From the NCBI GenBank assembly GCA_029852735.1, contig CM056820.1:28641463-28705462 (forward strand): a stretch of DNA of 64,000 nucleotides. The letters are read 5' to 3'. Each line of letters begins with the position of its first letter. The stretch's first letter is position 1. Position numbers and translations under genes: made by a program. The stretch is from Persea americana. Lineage: Eukaryota > Streptophyta > Magnoliopsida > Laurales > Lauraceae. The notes beneath the pieces were generated by a model that made no database searches, was not told the origin of the DNA, and saw nothing but the letters and a program-made list of their open reading frames with translations. Shown piece after piece: positions 10,800 to 22,800 of this stretch.

Positions 10800-13700
10800 A
10801 TAACTCAGGCCAAACTGTAAACGACCATGGTTACAATTACAAATCTCATTCTCCACAGTTTCTCGCCTCATAAAATATCAGAGGATTTTTTTTATTTTAT
10901 TTTTTTTACTTTCAATGGTAATTATCAAAGGATTTTCCAAATTACAGGTTTTTCTCAAGAAATATTCTCAATCTCAGAGTTCAACAATAAGAAGTCTCTT
11001 CATAAGTCAACAGAAAAATGCACAGATCTTATCTATTGCCCTTGCTCATTTTATAGATGCCAAACAAGCGGATAGTAGAATAGAGTTGACTACTACATAT
11101 AGCCATTACGAGAGAGATACTAACTCAAACTTATTGGCAGTCTACAGGTTTTTCTATAAGAGACGGGTGTGAAGCCTATTATATGTGCATCTTCTTTTCC
11201 TTCTCTTGTCGTTCCGGCAGTTGTTAGTTTGCTTCGTTGGTATTTTGCTACTATATTATCGTTTACCTGATGATACTGGAATCATAGGCTCCAAAATCAA
11301 AGTCAGTGGGTTATTTTCAGTGGAGATAGAAATTTAGATCTTCATTAATCTGGACATTTAGACCTTCATTAATCTGGACTATCCGTGGACAGCAAACAGC
11401 CTGACATTTTCAGGACCTTAGATATGTGGACTGAACTAATCATCAAACTTCTTATTTTTTGAGGCTTCCTATTATAGGATCTCAATGTCGTATATAGTGC
11501 AGTTCCTGGGGTAAGCAACAGCAGTCTAGATGAGAATTTTTAAACTCAACCTGAGCATACTGAGGAACTGATAGAGAACATAAAAACTATCAATCGTTTC
11601 ACTGCTGTTGGATTAGTTTCTGGAATCAGTTCCCGGTTGAAGTTAGAGTTACCCGTCCCAGCCCACTTGATCAGGACAGAATTTCCACCTCTTTTTGGAT
11701 CATTCAGAATTAGTTATGGGCCAAGTAAGATTACGGGCTGTAACAGTTTAGTTTTTGCAGAATTTATAGGGATCTGTTGAATACTAAAATGTGTTCAGTA
11801 ATTGTGAGGCCTCGAAATTTGATTGTGGCCTTGACGAGTCCTGATTGATCTGCAATTGTCGTGGATCAATCCCTTTGTTTACATTAAAACACCTCACTGA
11901 TCTCTTTATCACTTCAACCTCTCCATGTACAGCATCAAATGCTTCTGCAAATGTGTAATTAGGAGGTCCTCTTTTTTACTTTAAAACCACAGAACATTTT
12001 GGCCCTCATCACTTCTGTAAAAGAAACTCCTAGTCCTATGGCCACTATCATACAGGGGGATGAGGGATCACCCTGTTGTAACCTATCAGGCTTTTGAAGA
12101 TCTACATAAGACCTCATTCACTAAAACCAAGAATGAAAAGTATCCTAGCCTATATAGAGATTTCTTCTAGGAGAGGAATGAGACTGTCGATCTCACTTTG
12201 GTGGTTGCTGGACACTTTCAAGGGAGAAATGACAGCGGTTCTGAAAACAAATATGATTTCTTTGTTTCGTCAGGTGGTAGTATGTATGACTATTAGGACC
12301 TTCTCAAGTCTAAAGCAATGAATTCTAATGAAGAAGACGTTAACATGTTATTAGAAGTTGCCTAGAGCTTGGTTGCATGGAAATAATGAAGCAGAGGTAA
12401 ACATGTTTAGTTGTTGGCTAGAGCTTGCCTTCGTGGGGTGATTAGAGTGGAGGATTCTCTCAAGAATTCAATGGGTTAGTAACTTAATATGGACATCCTT
12501 TGTCCATAGCAGCTGTCAAGGTGAGAAAATAGCAAATTTTCAGCTAGAGCTGGTCCTGCATGAGGCATATATTGTGGCAAGTTTAATAGCTAAGCATGGG
12601 TTAGTTGAGTTCACTTAGTTGACCATCCCTCGCTAAAGCTGATTTTTCTTATTTGGATGTACTATTAGTTTGTTTACTAATAAAATAGCTTCTTTAACTC
12701 TTCAAAAAAATAAAAAAACAAAAATAATAAACTGTTTAAGGTGGAAGTGGGCCTTGATTCATTAGGAGTTTAAGCGTGGCCAATGCTTCTCACTTACAGC
12801 TGGAATTGGTTCATCTTTTCTTCTGCATCAAATGTCATATTATTATTGTTGTTGTTGTTGTTGGTGGCAGTGGTGGTAGACTCGAACCCACAACCTCAAG
12901 GAGCAATATCAAGCACTATTGGTGTGGTCATCTTACTAGAGATAGAAAGGCAAAATAACTTAACTTATTTGGTAAATGGATGTATAGGGATTTAAATGAT
13001 GCCAAAGCATTCTTATTGCTGTTAGTGAAGATGGGTGTTAAAGAGGCAATTTGTAAAGGTGGCTCTTCGTGCTACAAACTGGGCTTCTGGCATCCCATTC
13101 CTTACACTATGGATAGCTGATTAAATAGATGAAAATCCATCATTCAGTGCCAAATGAGGCGTATTGGCTAGCTAAACAGCCTCTCTTTTTTTTGTACTTT
13201 CATCTGGTTGGTGTTTGATCTGTTTAATCCGGTGTCCCAATTTGTTGTATTTTTGTTGCTAGTTAATAAAACTGTGTTACCTTTCATTAGACACGCAAGA
13301 AAAAAAAAAAGTTCAACACATAGCCTTGTTCAATTCACTTATTGAATAAAAACAACCTCCAAAAGCTCTCTATGTCACCATCGCAATTACAGAGCCTGCA
13401 TGGCAAGCAAATTGGTTGTAACTAGTTTTTGTTTTCTATGATCTAGAATTGGTTGTAAATAACTGCCATTACCATTTGACTGGTCGCAGAAGTATGAAAA
13501 CCGAAATGTAACTTTGTATAGTCCCATAAAAGGATTTTCTTTGAGATTACAAAGCAATTCCAATAGAACACCAATACATTATAGATTTCACTCAGAAGGA
13601 AAACTTTTGGATTCATAAGGCCATACCTGATTTATGTCGGACATGTGCAATCAAGACAGAAAATGCTTACTATGGACTTGGTTGGCTTTGCAAGATGGTA

Positions 13701-13807
13701 TCAGATATGAAGGTCAGACCGCTCTGTAAGAAAAAGAACTTCAAGATACTTTGACTAAAAGATATTAATACAAGAAATCCCCTGACTGAGAGAGTGAAAT
13801 TACCTTT
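10800..13807. other. Intergenic, downstream of PTAC14: degenerate retroelement relics
   Basis: No host gene was recognised. Around 12030-12100, the minus strand reads LQQGDPSSP, resembling the LRQGDPLSP motif of LINE reverse transcriptases, with stops nearby. Near 12700 and 13300, plus-strand AATAAA-type sequence precedes A-rich tails, looking like LINE 3' ends. A small direct repeat (CTTCATTAATCTGGAC) occurs at about 11340 and 11371. Confidence 0.45.
12838..12950 (-). repeat. Possible tRNA-derived SINE fragment
   Basis: On the minus strand, GGTTCGAGTC resembles a Pol III B box and is followed by a simple tail of AAC/AAT triplets, the usual order in plant SINEs. No clear A box or TSD was found. 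Confidence 0.3.
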
Positions 13808-16800
13808 CTATTTCAAAAGAGGAGCATAAGGAGCAGGGCAAGGAGATATAGTGAGATCAGGTAGTTGGCTAATTAATTCAACCGTAGCTTGAAGACATGC
13901 ATTCAGCATTTTCTTTTCTAATTTTAAAAGCTGGACTGCGACTCTTCTTTTTGGGGCCAAATTACCATCTGCTAACTGATTATTCACAAAATGAGAAGTG
14001 TAAGAATGAAAACCTCAATTGGCCCACTGGAACAGAAGAAAACTCTGTTATTTAACATTACCAAGGCATCATCTTCAGATAAACTTGTAGGGTATCCAGA
14101 GAGCCGGCCCTTGAAATAGTCAGATAGTTGGTCCAGAACTGCCCGTTCCATACATGGGCTCACCTGTTGGAATTCATTCATTATAGAAGTTGTACGCAGC
14201 CCTGAACTTTAAATGACATTTTTAAACATTGAACAAACTGCATCACAAAAAATGCTTTCCCATTCTACACAATAAATCTAATACACCTCTTCACTTATCA
14301 AAAATGACCAGCTTCCCGTCTGTAGTAAATGAATTTTATCCGGTGAAGAATGAAAGCCACTAGAACAAATAAGAATGAAAGCACAGACAATAAATTGGTG
14401 AAGCTAAGAACCTTTTAAGACTTCGGCAGATGACAAGTTCTGATCAATTAAGGTGGCATTTGGCAAATCTAATTCCTGAGTCTATTTGCCTTAAACTGAT
14501 CCAAACAACCCTTGAAAATTATTTTTGCAAAATAGGTTGTTTAACTATTTCAGCTTGACTTGTTGCTAACCACAGTGGTGATCAAGATTGCCCCACAAAA
14601 TAAAGAAGAGATAGAAAAACAATTAGCAAACACTTCGTTGAAGGCAGCAATCAAATTTTATAAGAAATTTAACAACATCAAATGCACCTGTAATAAGCTC
14701 TTATTTGTATGTTTTACGAAACAGGCCTTTTCAATTAGATCTATTCAAATCAGACATACTACGTGTTTTACCACCCAGCCTATTTGTAAAATACTCTAAT
14801 TGAAACAGATTCGTTTCAAATAGATTTATTTGAAGAATAAGCTCTATCAGGAAGCATTTAAAAAATTTTGACGAAGATTTTGGTGGGAAAATTGAAAAAG
14901 GTTTTGCCCTCTATCATCTCCCACTCACAGGCTGCTTTTATTAATGGGAGGCAGATTTTGGATGGGGTTCTTATTGCTAACGAATGCATTCATTCTAGGC
15001 CTAGCTAAGGAGGCAGGAATTTTGTGCAAGCTTGACTTGGAGAAGGCTTATGATAGAGTAGACTGAGGATTCCTATTTTATTTAATGGGACGTATGGGCT
15101 TTGGAGCCAAATGGCAGGGTTGGATGTTGGAATGCCTTTCTTCCGCTAGATTCTCCATCCTGATTAACGGTTCCCTAAAAGGTTTTTTTCCAACTCAAAG
15201 GGGGTCTTCACCAGGGTGATCTCCTCTCCCCGTTTTTATTCACCATTGTAAGTGAAGCTCTTAGTAGGACGATTTCAGCAGCAGGAAAGGCTAATCTCAT
15301 TAGCGGCTTCAAGCCGGCTACCAATGGTCCGACGATCACTCATCTTCAATTCGCAGACAACACAGTTATTTTCTGTGCAGCAAAAGCGGATCAAATCAAG
15401 AATGTGGTTGCCATCTTAAGATGTTTTGAAGCAATCTCAGGTCTCATGGTGAATTTTTTTAAGAGTGCAATTGTTGGTATTTCGGTGGCAGAGCCTTTCC
15501 TCGAGGGGCTTGCTAACACCATCGGGTGCAAAGTGGCCTCTTTTCCGATTTCATACCTTGGTTTACCTCTTTGCTTGGGAGCGCTCCAAAATCGATATGG
15601 AATCCGGTTGTGGAAAGGATGGAACAAAGATTGGCTTCTTGGAAAGTAAGATATTTGTCTTTTGGGGGTAGAATTACTCTAATTCAGTCAGCTCTGGCCA
15701 ACCACCTGATATATTTCTATGTCGATCTTCAAATGTCTGACGTCGATCATCAAGCATATTGAGAAACTGCAAAGGGATTTCTTGTGGCAGGGCAAAAGTG
15801 ATAAGAAAAGATTTCACCTAGTTGATTGGCATTATGTCTGTAAGCCTAAGAAGGATGGAGGCCTTGGCTTTAGGCCTCTAAGGCTAATGAATCAAGCTCT
15901 CTCGGGTAAATGGTTATGGCGTATAGGGGAAATATCGTCTATGGAGGTGGATTCTATTAGCAAAATATGGTGTGAGAAGAAATGGTTGGGATATTTCTGG
16001 ACCATCTTATAGATCCTCTATAAGATTTCAAAGATTTGTTTGCCATGCATATCAAATATAAGATTGGCTCCGGTGAAGAGGTCCTTTTTCTGGATTGATG
16101 TTTGGATGGGGGATAGGCCCCTATCCAAGGATGAAAATAGCAGCCGCTACGGGGCCTATCCATGGATGAAAATAGCGGCCGGTACGATATCGGCCGTAGC
16201 GGCCACCACCGCCACACTACGGCTGATTTATCGGCCGTCGCACCCGTAGCGGCCGCTACGTCCGCTACGGGGTAGCTACAAGGCCGCTACAATCACTCCG
16301 GGGCCACTACGGGGTGAGAAAAATTCATACTTTTCAAATTTTTTTTAAATGTATAATAAGACTTATTTCTTTTCTTCTTCTCTCCAAATAACATTTCTAC
16401 ATAACTCTTCTACCCTTTTATGTTTAAAAGAACACCAAAAAGCACATGATCTCGCCGAATTACAGTCGATGCATAGAGTTCTTCTCAATGATTCTTCTCT
16501 AAGTACATCCTATTAGACACCCCCTTTGGTAGATGTATTTTTTTCTCTAGGTACTCTTAAGTCTTGACTTCATGAAATAGTTTTTTCTTTTATGAGCCTT
16601 TCATTAGTTTCTAAGTTCGCATAACTAAACAATATGAACACATGTGAAAAAAATGATCATTACTATTATTTTCTATTTATACAGCGATTAAGGACCTCAT
16701 ACAGTGAGGGGACTGCTACGCCCCCTTACCTTAGTTACTTTTGCAAAAAAAATGCATTTTCTCTCATTTTCCAATATTCTAGATTTTTTAGAATTTTTTC

Positions 16801-19800
16801 ATATTTTTTTGACGATTTTTCCAAATTGCACCGCTACGCCGCTACGTAGCATTTTGGCAATAGGCTGCTATGCCTGCCGCTACCACTATTTTCATCCTTG
16901 CCCCTATCAGTTGAATTCCTGGATTTATTTAGATGTGCTTCTAATAAATTGGCTAAGGTTAAAGACTACATGGTCACAAATAACAATCGAGTTTCTTAGG
17001 GCCCGATATTTAGAAGAAATTTGCGGGAATCTAAAGTGGAAAATCTATTTTGCCTTCTTCAAAGGTTAGAGCACATCTTCATTCCACAAGAGGGGAGAGA
17101 CTGCACAGTGTGGATCCCGTCTCAAGATGGGGTTTTCTCGGTTTCTTCGTTCTTCTCAACCCCGTCGACCAACTTCAATTCCAAGAACTAGTTTGAATAC
17201 TTGTGGAAATCTAAGGTTCCTCCTAGGGTGATTGCTTTTGGGACTCTGGGCAACCTCCGCAAGAGTCAAGTGCTGGTGATCAACGCTTGTCCACTTTGTC
17301 TCTCTGCTGAGGATCAGTGGATCACCTCCTTCAATGTGCAATGGCCCAAGATATTTGGAATCTGCTCTTTAGTAGCTTTGACTATAGTTGGGTTCTTCCT
17401 TTGTCCATACATGATCTTTTTGAAGCTTAGATGTTTGGGTCAGGGTCTTCCAAAAGAAAGCTTCTATGGCAGACTTCCTTTTCTGCAACTATTTGGGCTA
17501 TTTGGAAAGAAAGAAACCAGCGAAGCTCGAAGCTTTGAAGGCAAATCCTTCTCTACGTTGGTTGTCTTTAACAGATCAAAATCTCATGTTGCTTCGTGGG
17601 TTTCGGACCTCCCAGAGTTTTGGGGAATGTCTATTGATGTAATCTTACGCAGCTGGAGAGAGGTGACTTCTTACCTTTTTGGGGCACCTTGGGTTTAGAG
17701 TTAAGGCCTTTAGGCTTCGGAGAGCTTTTTGTTCCCTTCCTCTCTCCTTCGTGTTTTCTTCTTTTTGGTTGGTGTTTTCTTGTCTTTTTGGTATTTTTCA
17801 TTGCTTTCCAGTATATTTCTTTTGTACTGCCAAGCTTTTGATTAATACAAGTTACTATTAAATATAAATAAATAAATAAATAAAAACAGAATAAGCTCGA
17901 TGTCAAACAGATCAGATTTGCCAAATGAGCCCTAAATCAATATATCTGATCAAGATGGAAAGGCTTTATTGCGTAAAAACCGAAGCATCCGAAATCCAGT
18001 TCATGTTGTCAGAAGATATAGTAGTTGAGTGCACATACATTGCAAAGATCCATTAAATAAACCGACACTGAGAAATGACTTAAACAGCATCTCCAGTATC
18101 AAAATAGTTGGGAGTGCGTGCCCTCACTCATTCAATGGACAGCTTGGAGATTTTCTTTATCAAAATAAAAAATGAACTCAAAAACAATTCAAAGTAGATG
18201 AACTTACTGGGCATACAGGGCCTTGAGAAGATATGACCGACTGCATCTCAGATGGATCAGTAACATAGCCTAAACGTAGATAAGGAAGCATATCTGAAAC
18301 TGCTTCCTTTTCTCTTCCAACGTACACCTGTGGATGGGGCATCTAACGCTAAGCAAAATATACAAGCAAATGCGACACAAAATGGTAAAAGAATTAATTT
18401 CCATACATGAAAAACTTGGACAGTTAATCTTCCATTTCTTTGAGCAACCATTCTCTTGTCCTGATACTGAGGATCCTCAGTATTCAAGGATGCCTAGATC
18501 AAGAAGTAGATACATGAGAATAAGAAACTACAAACAAAATAAGCTGGCAAAGTTGGTTGCAAAAGAGATCAGGAAACAGAGATTTCACCTCAACCACTAT
18601 TCGATCATAGGGATTATCTTCGTCAACAAAACCATAGTTCAGAAGCAGCCTCGAATTTGGTTGTGGTCCACACCTACAAAATCTATCGATTTTACAATGT
18701 TTGTGTGTAAAAAAAACTTAGCCCATTTGCAGTGCAGAAGCAAGCAAAATGCCCATATAACAGGTGTAAGAAAACTCCAATTTTTGGATTCATACAGATA
18801 ATTATTACGGTTGAAAATAAACCATTACCAGACAACAATTGAGTCCCCGGCTTTATAAGGACGATCTACGACAAGTTGAACAGAACCATCTACAGCAGTC
18901 AGCATTGCCTTGCAGCTGCTTTTATAAGCCAGCAGAGGAGGCCCTAGAGGAACTAAAGCAAATCTTCGTGCCAAAGTGACTTTCTACATCAAAACAACAA
19001 AACCTACAAATCAGAGCTTTCAAAGAGTAGATGACACATCACGTTTTTTAACCAAATAACAAGATGAACAACAATATAAAAAGTAATCACTACAGCACCT
19101 TACATTACTAAATGCATCTGAAAGGGAATTCTAAGAAGATTGTATTAGCAAATGTGCCTTAGTTTCAACCATGATCTCCTCTATGTTAACCACACTCCTA
19201 ACTGTGGTAAGTTTAAAGTCATGTCATATCCGTCTGTATAAATGATAAAACTGCCATTTCTTTAGAGTTACAAAACTTAAATTTTGTAGCAATCCAATAT
19301 GAACATCAAGTTGGACCAGCATGGTTGCTTAGAAATTGGCATCATATATGTGTATACCATCATAAGATTTTATAGCTCATTATGTGAAGGTCCATTACAT
19401 TCTTGTTAAATGGAGCATCAATTGTAGATTTTACATGCAACAAATTAAGAAGGCCAAGTAGATAAATGTTTAAAAGTTAGAACATGGTTAAAGAACAATA
19501 AGGATGTCTTCAATAGTTTCTTTTGTTTTCTTTTTTTCTTTTTTCCTTTTTTGTCAGCAGAAATTTTAATAAAAAGGGGCGAAATAGAACATCTTCGCAC
19601 ATCACCACATATACAAGAACTTACACAATCAGTCAGTGACAGTTTGCCACTAGATGAAGAGAGGAATAAATAAAACTTCAATTATTCTGTTTAAAAAGGT
19701 CAGAAAAAGGTAAGACATACGCCAAAAAGAGGAGAGGAGAGGTGGGGTGGAAAGTAAGAAACATGCTGTTGTTTAAAAGTAAGAAAACAATGTCTCGCTA

Positions 19801-22800
19801 TACCTGCAACAGATGTACGCGAAAAAATGTGCTTCGAAAAGATAGGGTATACCATATTGCCATTAACACACTATGAGAACCATACAAGCATGGTTCAAAA
19901 ATTCATCCAGCACAGAGAAGACTTATTTCAGTTAACTCAGCGTCGGTCAGTCAAAATGAGCACCTGCCCATACAAGGCATATAGGCCAATTTCAGTCAAT
20001 TTTGGATAAGTCATTGGCAACTTGTCCCAACTCATCTGGAATTGACCAGCACTCGCTAAGCGACTCCAATTGTGACTCGTCCAATAAAGATCAAAAGTCC
20101 CTTTAAAGCCTTCTTTGCATCATTTTTCAATCCTGAGTCCTAACTCATTTATTTTGCTACCTTTCCTCTCTTCTAAGGCTTCCTAGAGGTCATTTTGTGT
20201 CAATAACTCATTGTAATTGCTACATTTCATCGTCGTTCATGATCGAAACTCCTAGGTCTTTTATCTCGCATATTAACATTTTCTTCCTTCCAACCTTTCA
20301 CTTCTCAGTCCAAGCTTTCTAAGGCCTAGATCTACCAACTCATGATCTAGAAATAAGGATTTGAAATTCTGCTTTTTAAGATATTGACTTGAAAAACTTG
20401 AGCAATCAAAGGACGGATTTGGCACTTTTCTCGAGGCATATTTTTTGTGTTTTTTCTATAGTAGATGTTCTCTCTTGCCCCATTGGAGGTTGGACCGTTA
20501 GAGGGAACTGAGTTGAAGTCCGGGACCATGTTCTAACTAGTAACAAACATGGAACACACGGTAGATTCATATCTGACTTGAAGTCGTAAGCATTGTGCCA
20601 ACATTCAACAAAACTAAATATATCCACAATTTGAGATGAGATGCCACTCTAAAAGCTTATTTTGCACATTTTCTGTATTATTTCTTATTTTCTGAATTTT
20701 TAGTAACTCTTTAAGACCAGCATGAGCAAACAGCACAAATGGCACCAACTTGGTGCTGCTCCCAACTGGCAAGAAGGCTGACAATCTGGTCCTCTTGGTA
20801 TTTGAACTTTGAGTTCAGTGTCGTCCCATCAGTCTACAACTTCATGTGTCTTAATCCTTTCAAGAACCACTTACAAATCTGACCACCTATTTTCTCCAGA
20901 CATGTCAAGTTACAGTTTCATTGTGAGGGGATTGAGTTTACATACCGTAGAGATAAAGCATCGCAACTTTTATGAAGAAATTATTTCTACCTTAGATCTC
21001 AATGAAAAAACTTTCATCATTTTGCAAAGAGTACATGTGAGGCGTTAATATTTTCACATAATTATAATAGTGAACAAACATGTGGCACAGTGAAAACAGT
21101 TCAAAAATTTTAGTTCAAGCCTCAAAGTTCATTAAGTGTAACCGCCAAACTGATGAAATGTTAGTAAGTGTAAATTGATCATAAAAATTGCTTTTTAGGA
21201 ATTTCCATATACAATGTCAACTTTTTGCAACTAATGCTATCCAATAACATTGGGATAAATATCAAAATCTGCATCAGCATATTGCATCTAAATATGACCC
21301 AAATATGTCAGGAATTCCAAAAGCGAAAATTGGTCAACAAAGAAATGAGGCTCGGGAAAAGTGGAGGTAGGAAATGGCCTCTTATATGGATGAAGCGTAC
21401 TCTAATATGCTGAGCCACTAAGGTCCTCAGAAAGTTGCAGTTTTAGGATATAGTCATATTTCAAGGCATTGCCAATAATTTTGAATCATTTACGTGGGTC
21501 TTCTTTTCTCTCTTTCTAACATCTGTGCCTATTTATCCTTCTTCATTAAAGTCATTTTCCCTTAACAAAGTTCTCCATTCTCAATGTCACATCAATAGAA
21601 ACTTTCAACCATCAAATTTTGTGCACAATGTTTTAAGACACAATTTTACATCAAATGTTAAGCAACACAGAAGACACAATAAATGGTTTTAAGGGCAAAC
21701 TCATAAATATATCATCAAAACTCAGTGGTAGAAATCAAATAAAATGAATCAGAGCACCAAAGCCACGAGATATTACCTGCAAATGCACTACACAGGACTG
21801 GACTGCAACAAAAGCTTGTTTGAAAATCTCAAATGGAAATGCCTCAGTAGGAATGTCATAAGGGTATTGCTGCATATACAAATTCAATCACAATAACCAT
21901 GAGAAAAATGAAAGCACCAACCATGAATGTGTTTTCAATAGATTAAATGTAACTAAGTGTTTAATTTTACACAAGCTAATGAAGTCACATAAAAGTAAGA
22001 CCTGAAATAACGAACCAGCCATAAACCAGACTGTGTCCAGCTCATTATACTCTCTCTTGATGCCTTCATCCCTTTCAACAACTTCAGCCTAAAATATTAT
22101 AACATGAAAGAAACTGATTTAGCAATTTAAATAGGGTGATCATTTCCAACCAACAGAAATAAATTGCAAAGGGTACCCTGTCATGATAAATATTGCCATC
22201 ATTTGACTCACACGCAAGCCCAAGTCACTAGAGCAGTACCTTAGTGGGGCTGCCAGTGAGGTATGCCAACTCACGTTCTGACCACAGAAGTGGAGATTCA
22301 ACAGCTAACTGGCCTCTCCCTCGTTGACGATCAAGCTCCCTAATATATGGATACCAGAAAGAATTCTTCCCCTGCTTCTTCTCATACATAAGATATAGTG
22401 CCAAGCAGGCCAATTCTGACAGCTTGTTTGTTGCTAGCAACTCCGCTGCATAATTTTCTCAACTACAATGAATTTTGCACCACCCAAAGATAATTCAAAG
22501 CAAAAACACCTAGATTTGAATTTCAGATGTTAACTAATTATGAAATTTCATTCTCAAAATGCACTCAACTACAGAAAATAGAATAGAAAAATGCAAAAGA
22601 AAACTCATGCACACACCACAGTGCTATATCGAAGTCTCACAACATTTTTTTAAATGAAAAAAAAAAAAAAAAAAACAAAAAAGAATTGCGTATGGCCATC
22701 CCACACATGGAGAAAAATGAAGGCACTTAATTGTAAAAGATGCATTACATACTCAATCACATCTAGGCAGCAAAAATTAGGCAGGAAAGGTCCAAATCAT

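Larger units (their letters stand above)
14845..17887 (+). mobile_element. 5'-truncated LINE (L1-type), antisense in PTAC14 intron 9
   Basis: An 11-bp TSD, AGAATAAGCTC, flanks it at 14834-14844 and 17888-17898, and the 3' end carries an A-rich (AAAT)n tail. Plus-strand reading frames, broken by stops and frameshifts, show reverse transcriptase pieces (QAAFINGRQILDGV near 14930; KLDLEKAYDRVD near 15035; FADNTVIFC near 15350; YLGLPL near 15560). After the nested MITE comes the zinc-knuckle tail region (VPPRVIAFG near 17215). The catalytic FADD is FADN here. The 5' part (endonuclease and ORF1) is missing, as in ordinary truncated insertions. Confidence 0.88.
14452..17932. mobile_element. Tourist-like MITE in PTAC14 intron 9, host of a LINE
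   Basis: The left end GGTGGCATTTGGCAAATC (from 14452) pairs with GGGCTCATTTGGCAAATC read on the minus strand from 17932. TAA lies outside both ends (14449-14451 and 17933-17935), as expected for PIF/Harbinger MITEs. Taking out the nested LINE and one TSD copy leaves about 430 bp with no coding capacity. Confidence 0.8.
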
